A stretch of DNA of 30,551 nucleotides from Phoronis australis. Its lineage: Eukaryota > Phoronida > Phoronidae. The notes beneath the pieces were generated by a model. That model was not told where the DNA came from. It saw nothing but the letters and a program-made list of their open reading frames with translations, and did not search any database. The position numbers were made by a program, and so were the translations under genes. The stretch lies in assembly GCA_002633005.1 (NCBI GenBank), contig NMRA01000602.1:223205-253755 (forward strand), in the 5' to 3' direction. Shown one piece after another: positions 20,411 through 30,551 of this stretch (within the stretch, counting starts at the first letter, position 1; every line of letters starts with the position of its first letter).

Positions 20411-20749
20411 AAATATCGGTATCTACTGTTTAACGGTAACCAGATAATGTATACATACAGCGTTTACTGCAAAAAACAGACTGGTACTCAACACACGATA
20501 CATAGAAAAACCCATGAATGAATAACCAACTGGTGCTTGTACGGAAGTTTATATAATCCGCGGAAACGTAGAAAGTATCTCAACTTTACACAACCAACGA
20601 AAATAATACCACCGAAAGGGGGGGTTGATTAAATCATGAATTATAACAGAGTCAACGCCCTAGAAATATAACTGAAGCACTAGGAGATTTAGAACGCCGT
20701 CTCTAGGGTAATTGTGGTACACTATATACACTGCCTGCCTTAACACCCA
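20411..20749. other. No gene seen
   Basis: A spacer between the right inverted repeat and the Penelope-like element. I see no coding homology. If a hammerhead once stood upstream of the element's terminal repeat, I cannot find its core here. Confidence 0.4.
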
Positions 20750-22890
20750 TGTCAAGAGGATGGTGTAAATAGACCAAGAGATTTTAATAATAGTTGTAAC
20801 ACGCCACCACCTCAGAGCGGTCCTCAAATCATCAAGTGAACGGTATGGTCTCGAAGCAATGATCACATTCAGACACTTACAGGAGGCACATTTTAAACTA
20901 TGAAAGGAACACAGCCTAACACATCTAATGCGACGTAGAGATAATCATGTCATTCAAATTATCTTCACACTTGTACACGTTCCGCTCTGGTCTTGATGAT
21001 GGACCAAATTGACTACCACACACACCAGAAACGTGTCACAGCAGTTAAAATCAGTCAAATTAAGCGCCATCTTGAAATCATGCTGCATAGAGAGGACTAT
21101 CCACAGTTGGAAAATGCAGTCTCGAGATCAAGAGACAACTACGACAGACAGATTTAACGATGTGAGGTCCTAAAATTCAACAAACTGAAAGGAGAACAAC
21201 CCAGGGAAAACCACATATGCAAGGCGTGGTTGTGAATAAATCAAGCAGAGAAGTGACAGTTGCCGAATTTCAACTTCTGTCCAAAGGTCTGAACTATGCC
21301 ACCCGACCCAAAAGAATGCCAGCATTGAAGCAGCCACCGCCAAGATACCAGCTGCTGATAGGGAAACCATTCGTGTTAAGTGTAGAGAAACAATCACCCA
21401 AGCCAAAATGCCAAGAAACAACAAGAATTAAGATATGCCCCTACGTAGCCTATTACGGGATGAAAACATCATCACCCTACAAGCTGACAAAGGCAATGCA
21501 ACAGTAGCACTTGATAAGGATGACTACATCATTAAGATGACTGATCTACTATCCAGTGGGCAGTATAAGGAAGTGAAGTCTGACAAGACCAAGAGCGTGG
21601 AAAAAAATCAAATCGCTCCTGAAAACTGTAGAAGGCTCATTATCACATGACACACTCAGGAGAATCAACTCAAACAGCACAAAAGTCCTGTACACGTATG
21701 GCATACCTAAGATACACAAACCTGTTATGCCAATGAGACCAATTATACGCAACGTTGGTTCTCCTTGCCTCCCACTACCTAGATTTCTCAACAACATCAT
21801 ACCCCCACTACTGAGGAAAACTGACTCGTACGTAAAATACTCGAAGCACTTCGTGTCAATGTTATCATCGGTGAGCATTACACCAAATAACACCATGGTG
21901 GACTTTGATGTCGAAAGCTTATTCACAAGTGTAACATCAGAGGTTCTCCCATTACTCAGGTCAAAAGTAGAACATGACCACAAGCCGTTAGAGGATCTAA
22001 ACCTCCCAATAGACTCTGGAATGAGTGAAATTCTGTGTCAACACAACCTATTTCCATTACCAAGACAAGTTCTACGAGCACACACAATGAATGGCAATGG
22101 GTTCACCACTATCACCAGTCTTAGCTAACTTGTACATGGAGGGGTTCGAACAAACAGCTCTCAGCTCATCTAACAGACCCCCGAAGATGTGAAAACGAAA
22201 CGTTCATGACACATTCACAATATTCAGGAAAGACTCGGAAAATCAGTCAGAATTCCTTTGACCATCTGAACAGCATAGCGCCTACAGTTAGATTCAAAAA
22301 GGAATAATAGACAAATAACAGTCTCCCATTCCTAGACGTACTAGTGACTCGTGTTGAAGAACACTTAACAACGTCAGTCTACTATAAGAAGGCCCAGACA
22401 CAACAATACCTCGACTTCAACTCCAACCCTATCAAAGGAGTCAAGAAGGGTATAATTAAATGCCTTTGCATCAAGATCAAACGAAATCTGCTATTATTCA
22501 GCACTCCAAGCAGAAATGACCAACCTGACGGAGAAATTCGTAAGAAATTGCTACCCAAGAGATTTCATCAAGTCGGTTTTAACATCGCAGAGAAAAGAAG
22601 AAGTGGCAGAAGAACACCCACTACAGACTGTGTGCTTACCTTATATGAAGCCGGAATGACCGAGAAGCTAGGACGCATATGTAAAGAATTTACAATAAGA
22701 ACATTATACTGTAGCTCAGCAACACTGGATCGGCGACTGACAAAAGTCAAACCAAAAACTCACTTGGGGAAAAAGAAAAATGCCATCTATGGAATCCCAT
22801 TTGAAAGTGGACAATCCTATATCTTGCCATTGTTGACAAAGTTCTTATGGTTGTTTCCATTTCTAGCAATGAGAAATATTACTTGAATGC
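20750..22890 (+). mobile_element. Penelope-like element, nearly full length, inactivated
   Basis: The element opens with a terminal-repeat segment (20750-20805) matching the minus-strand copy at 14008-13953. A polyprotein follows in shifting frames: an N-terminal helical region (about 21010-21210), NENIITLQADKGNATVALDK-type finger sequence (about 21440-21540), YGIPKIHKPVMPMRPI (about 21700), MVDFDVESLFTSV (about 21895), a GSPLSP-type segment (about 22095), a palm motif (22199-22210), KKAQTQQYLDFNSN (about 22390), a LTKVKPKTHL linker and KKKNAIYGIPFESGQSYI (about 22775), the beginning of the GIY-YIG nuclease, after which homology ends. The palm reads N-V-H-D instead of the usual Tyr-x-Asp-Asp, and a TGA precedes it, so RT is dead. 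The 3' terminal repeat is absent. Confidence 0.85.
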
Positions 22891-22939
22891 GGAAAGTAGT
22901 TTGCTCTAGTCGTGCGTTACGAGGGAGAATAGCAATGAT

Positions 22940-23110
22940 TGATTGTCCCAACTGTAGAGAAGGCCGAAAAACCCGTGCATGGCTCAGGCCTGGCTCACGC
23001 CTGATCCATGGTGCGCTCGCCCTCTCGTTCACGCCTAACTCGCGGTAAGTTCCAGGCACAATCACGCTTAAGCTCACGCCAGCTGTCAAAATTTACGCCT
23101 CACTCTCCCG
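22940..23110. repeat. Short TCACGCC repeats in a GC-rich patch
   Basis: CTCACGCC, TTCACGCC, ATCACGC, CTCACGCC and TTACGCC variants occur at uneven spacing just upstream of the third WSC exon, in a GC-rich island unlike its AT-rich surroundings. It could be a decayed tandem array or a composition effect. I cannot assign a function. Confidence 0.4.
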
Positions 23111-23258
23111 ACTGTCTCCGGTTACGGTCACGTCTAGCCAAACGAAGTCTTATAATCCAGTATATGTAATCTATAGTGTTCTATCACAATCTGAGATAGA
23201 TATCGTTTTGAATTTAATAGGTGCAGTTATTTAAGTGTTGTTCAATCTACTGTTTCAG

Positions 23259-23579
23259 ATAACGATAAAGGATTGGGATTTGTTGAGGGCTGTTACACCA
23301 GCGGAAACCAGTTCTTGAGGCCATTTAATGACTTGCAGTTCTTTCCCAGGATGAAGTCAAAAACTTTGATGACCAGAGCAGCGTGTCAATCATTTTGCAA
23401 CAAACATGGGAGGAGATTGGCTGGCGTAATTAAAGGAGACGAATGCATGTGTGGTCAATCGTTGAACATACCAAATATATACCTAACTGACGACACAGAA
23501 TGCAGACGAATCTGCTCCGGGAAACAGGGAGAGTACTGTGGAGGGAAGCACAACATGTTTATTATGATTTCAGCATAAG
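23259..23579 (+). CDS. WSC-domain exon 3 of 3, stop just before the donor
   Basis: The exon encodes a third full WSC domain: EGCY, AACQSFC, RLAGVIKGDECMCGQ, TECRRICSGKQGEYCGGKHNMFIM, again eight cysteines. The acceptor is CTGTTTCAG at 23258, in phase 1. TAA at 23576-23578 ends the frame after ISA. One base later, AAG|GTGTCT offers a donor that would give a 321 bp (107-codon) phase-1 exon like its two siblings. So the exon is either the true last coding exon or a family exon that has gained a stop. A possible polyadenylation signal AATAAA lies at 24220-24225. Confidence 0.8.
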
Positions 23580-26000
23580 GTGTCTATTCACCCATAGTTA
23601 TCAGGTTACACAAGGCGAATTGTTTGGTAAACATATCGACCCTCTAGTCTTTTCAGTATTTCAGTTTGTATACAGCTCACGCAAATAAGAGAACTTCAAA
23701 AAATTGTCAAGACTCAGGAATTGGTTTGAGTTTTGTTGAATATCGCTTTTAAGTTAAATGAGATCTTCCTAATGAGCTTGCGTTAATACTGCTTTATTAC
23801 AAAAATCCGAAATTGGGCTAAATACATGTATTCAAAATACTCGAGTTCTTTCAATAATTAGCACACCGCATAAGCTTGGCTAAAGAGGTCTTATAAGTCA
23901 TCTAAATTGTGTACGAGCTTTTAAGGGTCACTTTAATTGTGTATTTATTTAAAAGCGTGAGTGACTTGTGGTTAAGTTTCACTCCAAGGATTCACCAACC
24001 ACAATACAACCAACAAGCGGCAAGGTAGGGCTGGGATGCATTCAGAACCGTGTCTAGTCTAATAAATCATATGAAGATGAGAGCAATTGGGTGAACTGTG
24101 ACACCACAGAGCTTCGAGGTTGTGTTAGTACTAGGGTAATGTTCTGGTTGCAAAATCGGAATGAGCCATTTTGACTACAATTATACTGCAGTTTCTGCTT
24201 GAACCAGGATTTTTTACTAAATAAATTTAATGTCACGTGATAGCTTCATGACGAATGTAAGCGAGAATGGCATAGACACTAAAATGTCGGTTGTCATGGT
24301 AGTTCTTGAACTCTTTCAGTGAAGGTCAATTTCTTGATTGTGCAGAAACAGCAGGGAAAAATGAAAATAATAACATGAGCATGTAGAAGAATTAATGCCC
24401 TTAAATGCAATACAAACAAATTCAGCCTTCCATACACTCCTGGTAGTGTTATGTGTCTGACTTTTATTATTTTCAGACCGCACACTTGCGGATTTGTTGT
24501 AAGAGTCACTACTTGTGTGCCGTTTGTAAGCATTACAAAACCGTGGTGCAATACAAAAATTAACACAATTGGTTTGCTTAAAGTTATTAATTAATTTTAA
24601 GGACAGAAACAGATCTCACTAAAATATTAAATTACAGTGTATACTAGATTTGTTTTTCCAACTCATTGGATATCAATGTAATGCATATAATACGGTAGTT
24701 GAATGACGGCTTATCATCACTGCAGGTTTGCATTGACCCATGTATCTGGCACTGCCAGTCGCATAAAATGTGGTATTTTAAAAAAATGCCAAGTGAAACA
24801 TATTTTAAACCAGTTGAGAAATGCACAAAGAATGTAACGACGTATTGGAGAACCTTAAAATGGAGGGAAGGTGATACGAAGCAGGTAGAACGTGTCTTCC
24901 CGAGAAGTAGTATGTCGAACTCGAAGGCATATGTGCAGCAGGAGAAAAATAATCTACCATAGTAGATTCACTTGCCCGAATGATTGATATAACCCTCAAC
25001 ATATATTGACGTCGCCAAAGACAATGAGTACATCCACTGCTTACAAGAGGGGGTATCCGAAAGAGACCTGAAAGATGATTACAGGCGTAAAATCGTCTTG
25101 GTGCATATGAGCTTAGGCAAAGATACTATATCCCAAGATGGTTGTCTCAGTGTAATTTGCCTAGTCGCACATTTGGAACAGCACCACCTATTGGAGGGAA
25201 ACTAAGTTGTATTCAGAGACCCTAAAGCCAGGCCTGACACTGCGGTGAAGTTTGTAACTACCCTGGAGAAAACAGGATCTTTAGACATAAAGCAAATTTT
25301 GAGGAAATATCATTGATAAATTTACTTGAGGAAAACATAATTTTGACGATGTTTTGGCAAATACGAAAACTACATGTATTGTGATGCAATAAGACTAGAA
25401 TGAAAACAAACACCATTCAACTGAATAACAAAAATTTTTGATCCTTTGTAAGCATAGCAATGCAATGCAATATTAACCTTGGGATAACATCATTTTTAGT
25501 TACGTGGAAGTTTATGCAATTATATATTTAACTGTTATTAACAAAGACTTCGCCAGGGCTAACCCTAGTATGAAATCAACCGTCTGAATTCAATAAAAAG
25601 ACATTTTCCACATGGTTTAGTAAGTATACCTACAGAATCAAATAAATACAACAGTAATTCATATAACATTTTAGCATAATATTATATCATATGTTACGTA
25701 ATATTTATATCATAGTTCTTGTTGCTGAAAAACACAGAATGAAATAAATATGAATAATAGATAATTCTCATTACATAAGCAAAACTACGGTGATAATACA
25801 TAAGAGCAGGTGGATCAATATAATTATTATTGTACCTTTGTAACACATCAGTTCAAAAGACATTTCAAGCATTGTAATTTTAAAACGGAATTGATAAATT
25901 GCATGAAAACAACATTCCATGTTTAAAACACATTATACAATACATGTTAAGACATGAAAGAATGCAGACATCTCAGCCATGAGGCCTAGCACTTCTACAG
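23580..26000. other. 3' UTR candidate and non-coding sequence
   Basis: If exon 3 is terminal, this begins with its 3' UTR, with AATAAA at 24220. Otherwise it is intron. A 66-codon open frame at about 25005-25205 (from YIDVAKDNEYIHC to LEQHHLLEGN) lacks recognisable homology, and no splice sites support it. Nothing else stands out. Confidence 0.35.
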
Positions 26001-29000
26001 CATTAATGTTCTGGAATATCTGCAATATTAAAAACAACAAATTTGATAGTTGTCAGGGATAAAGTATGTGGTTCGAGGGAACATACACTTCCATCCGGTA
26101 CAACGAAAATGTTACCAAGAAAAGTTTAATTAGTCTACTTCAGACTAATCAATGAATGTTACATGACTATTGACCATTTCATATGAAGACAGTGGCATCA
26201 ACACAACACCTTGGGCAATAACCTCAAACTGTATCTCAGTGTGAATGCTAATCTTCAAGGTTTTCAAAAAAATATAGTTTAACATGTTCAAGGTAGCCCT
26301 TTAGTTTAAGATTTGCAATTGAAACACGCCCTTCTCGGGTTTTCACCGGAACTAATACAATAGTACACCAACCCTGATATCACATAGACATGAAGTTATA
26401 TTTCAAAGGAAGCGCTACCAGACAAAAATGAGACCAATTTCAACAAGTAGTTAACATGAAAGACACACACATTCTGGTAGGTTGTGGAGCATAACAAGTA
26501 CATTCACATGCAACCAGCATAAAAATGGGTGGGTTGAAATTTTTGAGATTGTGTACCTATTACTAAGAAAAGATTGGTGAAAATGGATTTTTGTCTCATT
26601 TTCTTTTTTTCGGAGTTATTGTTTCTCTGGGACAAAATTTTTGCCCACTACGCCAAATAGGGGGAGTCGCTCGAGCCCCAGAGCCCTCTTGATGCGGGCA
26701 TGGGAAACAAGCTGTCTAGGTACGGCAGCGTGTGTCAAAGAATAAGGTTTGTTTACTGTTCTAAGAAAGAAGTTGACTCAGTAATCCCTGTTTAGTGTAG
26801 ATATTCTTCAACAAGATAACCTGAGGTAAGCGTATACCGTGATAATGCAGAGTAGTGCCTGGAAACTTGATACTAACACTTCAAATCAGATTCTTTACAC
26901 TAAAACAACAGCTTCTTATGTAGCTCTTTTATGGATTTCCCTGCTATGTCAGATCTATGCATACTCTGCACACAACTCGATCGCACAACTAAAATTGAGC
27001 CATACACTGAGAAATAGCCTACATACCAACAAACAATATCATTGCATTGTGAAAGCTTGCAAACGTTTTCCACGAAACCTGGTCATGTATGTGCTATCTC
27101 ACCCCAGTTTTCACACAGTAAACAAGACCAGCTGTCCAGGACACTGGGTCTGACCATCCTTTAACCTGAACTGTAGACTACACACAGACTAGTCGTCTTT
27201 GACCAAATACAGCTGATACAGCTCAACTTCAATTTTGTTACGTTCCTGGCAGAAGATATACAGCCACCACCCGAATGAGTAGGCCTCAGTATTGTCAACT
27301 ACTAGTATCTATCCCTAATCTGTAGGCCTGCTACTATCATTATTCTACTGCAGTACTGACTACTGTTCTCCGATCAACACATACTTGCCAGTAGTACTAT
27401 GGAATATACAATAAATATAGACTTACCTCTCCTGAGCTTTAGGCAAGCGAAACAAATGATTCTGTCAAAACCAGAGGACACACTGATATTACAGTCATCC
27501 ATGTTGTTATTTTTATGAGCTCCTCTCAGAAGGTGGCGCTACATAAACAGATGTTGCTAATTTACGCCACGGTAGGACATCTTTGGTAACTATAAAATCT
27601 TTGTCTCAGGTATGAGTCACCAAGCTCTACTTTCTGACCCTGAATGATATTCTCAGGAGCACGTCATTGCGGCAAAAATACTTTTATTGATTCAGTGATT
27701 TCATATAACTCGGACCTTATTGCTTGATGATAGCGTATTTCAAATGTTTTGAAGTATTTGCAGCATATACAAATTGTTACACAACGACTGCAGAGGGGAA
27801 ACGCTGATCAAAACAATGAATGCCATACCCACAGTGTTAGTAATATCCGCTTTGGTTAAGTTCATCAGCGTTGTTGCACGGTTAGTGTTGCAACAGGTAC
27901 CCGAAATAACATTTTTTACAGATATTTATTATCATTTATAAACAAGTACAAAAAAACAAACAAACACATAAGGACGTCCATTCATTCACGTACGCACAGG
28001 TTAGGAGAGACCGTTCTCGTTTCTCATACAAAATAAACATCGTTTACGTGGATTTAACGTGAACAACAACATTTTCCCAATTCGCAGAGAAGCTGAAAGC
28101 TTTTATATGGAATTAATTTATCAGCATAATAGTCCTCATAAGTATATGTAGGGAACTTGTGAAAATTAGGTATGCTTTTGTGACATCTCTCTTTGTAAAG
28201 GTACTGCTTCGCTATAAGAAGCAAAATGTTTAATAGAAAATTGTCCGTCTCAAGAATAACACGTTCCTATACAAGTATGCGTACAACCCTGCAAATCTTT
28301 CCGTTAAGTAGTAATTGCTAAAGGCATGCAAGGAGATTAGACATGAACACTTTTAAATTTACTTTGAAATAGACTTTTTGAAACCTTCTTAAAACAGAAA
28401 CAACACCATTATATTCTACAAAGTTGGTTTTCACATTGAACCTACTCGCCATATGGTTCAAACTAACGAAATCTCTATCAGAGGTATACATATCTCTAAA
28501 AAATCTTAAGCCTATTACAAACCAAGGCTTACAAAAACACTTGTGCCTCCGATCGCTTAGTTACTATTAAACCACAAAAGTTGATTCAAAAACTCTTCTT
28601 TACTCACAACAATTATTTTGTTGTGGAAATATGTCATAATTCCAAGTACATCGCGCTAAATGGAATTACCAACTAAAGCTAACTTCGACTGAATAAAGTC
28701 ATCTCCAAGTGAAGCAATTTTTTTAAGAACCGGTAGAGTGATTACAGTGATGTACCACTCTTAGACACCGGGCTTTCAAGATATCTACGGGCCTTGGCGA
28801 GTTTAAAAGCGTTACTGAATCCGTGCATATTAACCATTCGAATCACCCCTTGATCTAGTCCTAAACAGACCGTAGTTAGTTTAATTTTATCATTACGAGC
28901 CTGTCATACAGAAAATTTCTTATCCAATTCATTCAGAACTTTTACTGGTGGATTTGGTAAACTTGACAACAAAAAATAGCTTTAGAAATGGCATTTTCAC

Positions 29001-29100
29001 GCGAACATTAACGACGTGAAGACAGTTGATCTTGCGTAAGTACCAACTTATCGATGCATTCAATTTATTTTTTAATGTTTTTAAAAAGTTCAGTCACGCA
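26001..29100. other. No gene seen
   Basis: AT-rich, with many stops on both strands. The 104-residue frame at 26839-27153 has no domain, signal or splice context that I recognise. A CpG-bearing patch at 26660-26730 is too short to call an island. Confidence 0.4.
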
Positions 29101-29121
29101 GGAGACTGTGTAGCCTAGAGC

Positions 29122-29391
29122 ATGTGTCTTACTCGGTTGGATGCTTGGAATATGACCTTTGGTTTCGTTGCTTGTCTGTTTCTTCTCTGCAAATCCACGG
29201 TTTCGGGTGGCAATAGGTTATCAACATATCAGCACCTTTGCTTAAACGTGAAAAAATGTATATTTAACACCGTTTTGGCATCACACATACTTATGCCAAA
29301 GTCAGTTAGAATTTTCTTAACACCGTTAACACAGCACATCTTGTTGGGTTGCAACCATACTAAATTGCTATTTACATCTTTGAAAAAGTAA
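29122..29391 (+). other. Possible first exon with signal peptide (speculative)
   Basis: An open frame has two early ATGs. From the second (29152) it reads MTFGFVACLFLLCKSTVSGG, which has the short N-region, hydrophobic core and small residues of a secretory signal peptide. A GT at TTTCGG|GTGGCA would leave a phase-1 junction, matching the WSC exons, but it is a weak donor. The rest of the frame (to 29391) looks random. It could start a neighbouring secreted gene, or be chance. Confidence 0.2.
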
Positions 29392-29876
29392 ATCGATTTC
29401 GTCAACAAAATAAAAAACTCTTAACTAAATCCTTTCAAAGCGTTCACGGATAATGATCATCCATCACGATATTGTTCATTTGTTTTCGCTTCATTTTATT
29501 TGAAGTAATCAGATGTATACAACAGCTGTAATTACTCCAGTCTAATATGTCTAGATAGGCTCCAGTATCAGGCAACATTGTATGTTTCAGGCTCTTTAAA
29601 AAGGATCCAGTAAAGCACAAACTCTCGACTTCCTTAAGTGAATGCACACCGTTATGCCTAGTTACAAAGTTCCTCACAATGTTAATTATCATTCCAGATT
29701 ACTTCTCTACATCTTCGGAAGGACACGATTTCGCAAAAATTTAAAAAATGTGCCTGATCTTGTAATCCCTAATACATTTTTGTAAATCCATTTCGCAAAT
29801 CTCCTCGTATTCAGTGCACCCAAGTGTGGAACAATATGGTTTTTACATTTTTCAATCGCTTTAAGGCAAATGGGAA
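29392..29876. other. No gene seen
   Basis: The minus-strand frame at 29444-29692 has no recognisable domain. The region is AT-rich. Confidence 0.4.
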
Positions 29877-30227
29877 CCTTGTTTACCAGGTTGTACTTAT
29901 GTGCAAATATCTTAAATTGTGTTAGCTCTAACCCCTAAAAGGTACCTATTTTCTGAAAGATGAATAAATTTCCAAACAAAATTTATCATTTTTGTTAAAT
30001 TGTTTTGATGTTTTCATTATATTAGCGTTTTTAAGAAAAAAAATAAAGTCTCTGTTCAAAGTAAACAAAAATTGAAAAATGCATATCTCGTAAGCAATAA
30101 AGACTCTTAAAGTATGTTTCGTTAGGAAATGTATTCGCCTTTCAGAAAATATACATTTTGTAGGGGTTAGAGATAACGCAATTTAAGATATTTGTATATA
30201 CATGTAAGTACAACCTGGTTAACAAGG
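29877..30227. mobile_element. Fold-back MITE, about 350 bp
   Basis: Left arm (29877 to about 29990) and right arm (30227 to about 30115, reversed) share CCTTGTT-ACCAGGTTGTACTTA, CAAATATCTTAAATTG, CTCTAACCCCTA and ATTTTCTGAAAG in order, with small indels. The arms of about 110 bp are joined by an AT-rich loop, so the element can form a long hairpin. The termini contain CCTTGTT/AACAAGG. No coding capacity and no obvious target duplication were found. The superfamily is not assignable from this alone. Confidence 0.75.
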
Positions 30228-30551
30228 ACTATTAAAATGGCAGGCATTTACAATAGTAATAGATGTTGAGTACTCAGCATAATTTTGACAAGCGCATTAA
30301 ATTGTCACGCTTTAGCACAAGGCGGGTAATTATGGTATTTAATCGCTCCATTAAAACGCATTAAAGTTCACAGCTGACCTTTTGATTTAACCACAAAATC
30401 ATTACAAAAAACAAATTAAAAAGCAAATCTGTCTTTAAAACCTGTTCCATGTTATGATTGTGTGATTCTCTCGAAATGTTGCCAGGTGAGTATTTTAACT
30501 GCCTGCATTTTGGTTCATAATACCAAGCGAATATATACCCGATGCAGTTGA
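30228..30551. other. No gene seen
   Basis: AT-rich flank of the fold-back element to the window edge. No feature recognised. Confidence 0.4.

Noticed and set aside
21549-21983. Minus-strand open frame of 144 residues
   Set aside because: It is the complement of the Penelope-like reverse transcriptase finger and palm region and has no domain of its own.
22181-22215. A CGAAACGTTCATGAC stretch resembling a hammerhead ribozyme core
   Set aside because: It falls exactly at the palm motif of the Penelope-like reverse transcriptase, in frame with flanking conserved coding sequence. The resemblance comes from mutated codons.
26839-27153. A 104-residue + strand open frame as a gene
   Set aside because: No domain, no signal peptide, no splice or promoter context, and no shared pattern with other parts of the window.

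Overview
This is AT-rich animal genomic DNA, probably from an aquatic invertebrate. The evidence is spliced phase-1 WSC-domain exons, CR1/jockey-type LINE fragments, Penelope-like elements and fold-back elements, with no bacterial gene layout. I cannot name the species or phylum from the sequence alone.

The only host gene I can support runs on the + strand. It is seen as three exons (3719-4051, 11826-12113, 23259-23579). Each encodes one eight-cysteine WSC domain and lies between a good splice acceptor and a phase-1 donor. The exons are separated by introns of about 7.8 and 11.1 kb filled with mobile-element debris. In the third exon a TAA stop lies one base before the family-typical phase-1 donor, so it either ends the protein or truncates it when included. 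Other exons must lie outside the window.

Region by region: 1-1600 is the 5' half of a minus-strand LINE (short promoter-like 5' end, ORF1 with coiled coil, ORF2 endonuclease cut by the window edge). 1605-2037 is the 3' end of a different + strand LINE. 2590-2845 holds AT-core palindromes. 8060-8530 is a tandem array with a period of about 60 bp. 9110-9806 is an inverted-repeat element whose two arms both carry an ATG. 13500-22900 is a dense transposon nest: a cysteine-rich tail fragment; a minus-strand Penelope-like 3' end with a tRNA-like segment and a degraded hammerhead-like segment; broken pieces of a conserved protein of unknown function; a minus-strand LINE; and a + strand Penelope-like element. 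29877-30227 is a fold-back MITE. Most of 23580-29100 shows nothing I can identify.

The most interesting idea is in the nest. Two inverted copies of a roughly 300 bp repeat (15060-15370 and 20100-20410) bracket the broken conserved protein (about 17250-15600 and 18345-17930, minus strand), and the LINE sits just inside the right copy. This looks like a terminal-inverted-repeat transposon of about 3.8 kb, later split by a LINE, whose gene product is a family I remember as common but uncharacterised in invertebrate genomes. The arrangement is visible in the sequence. That it is one transposable unit is inference.
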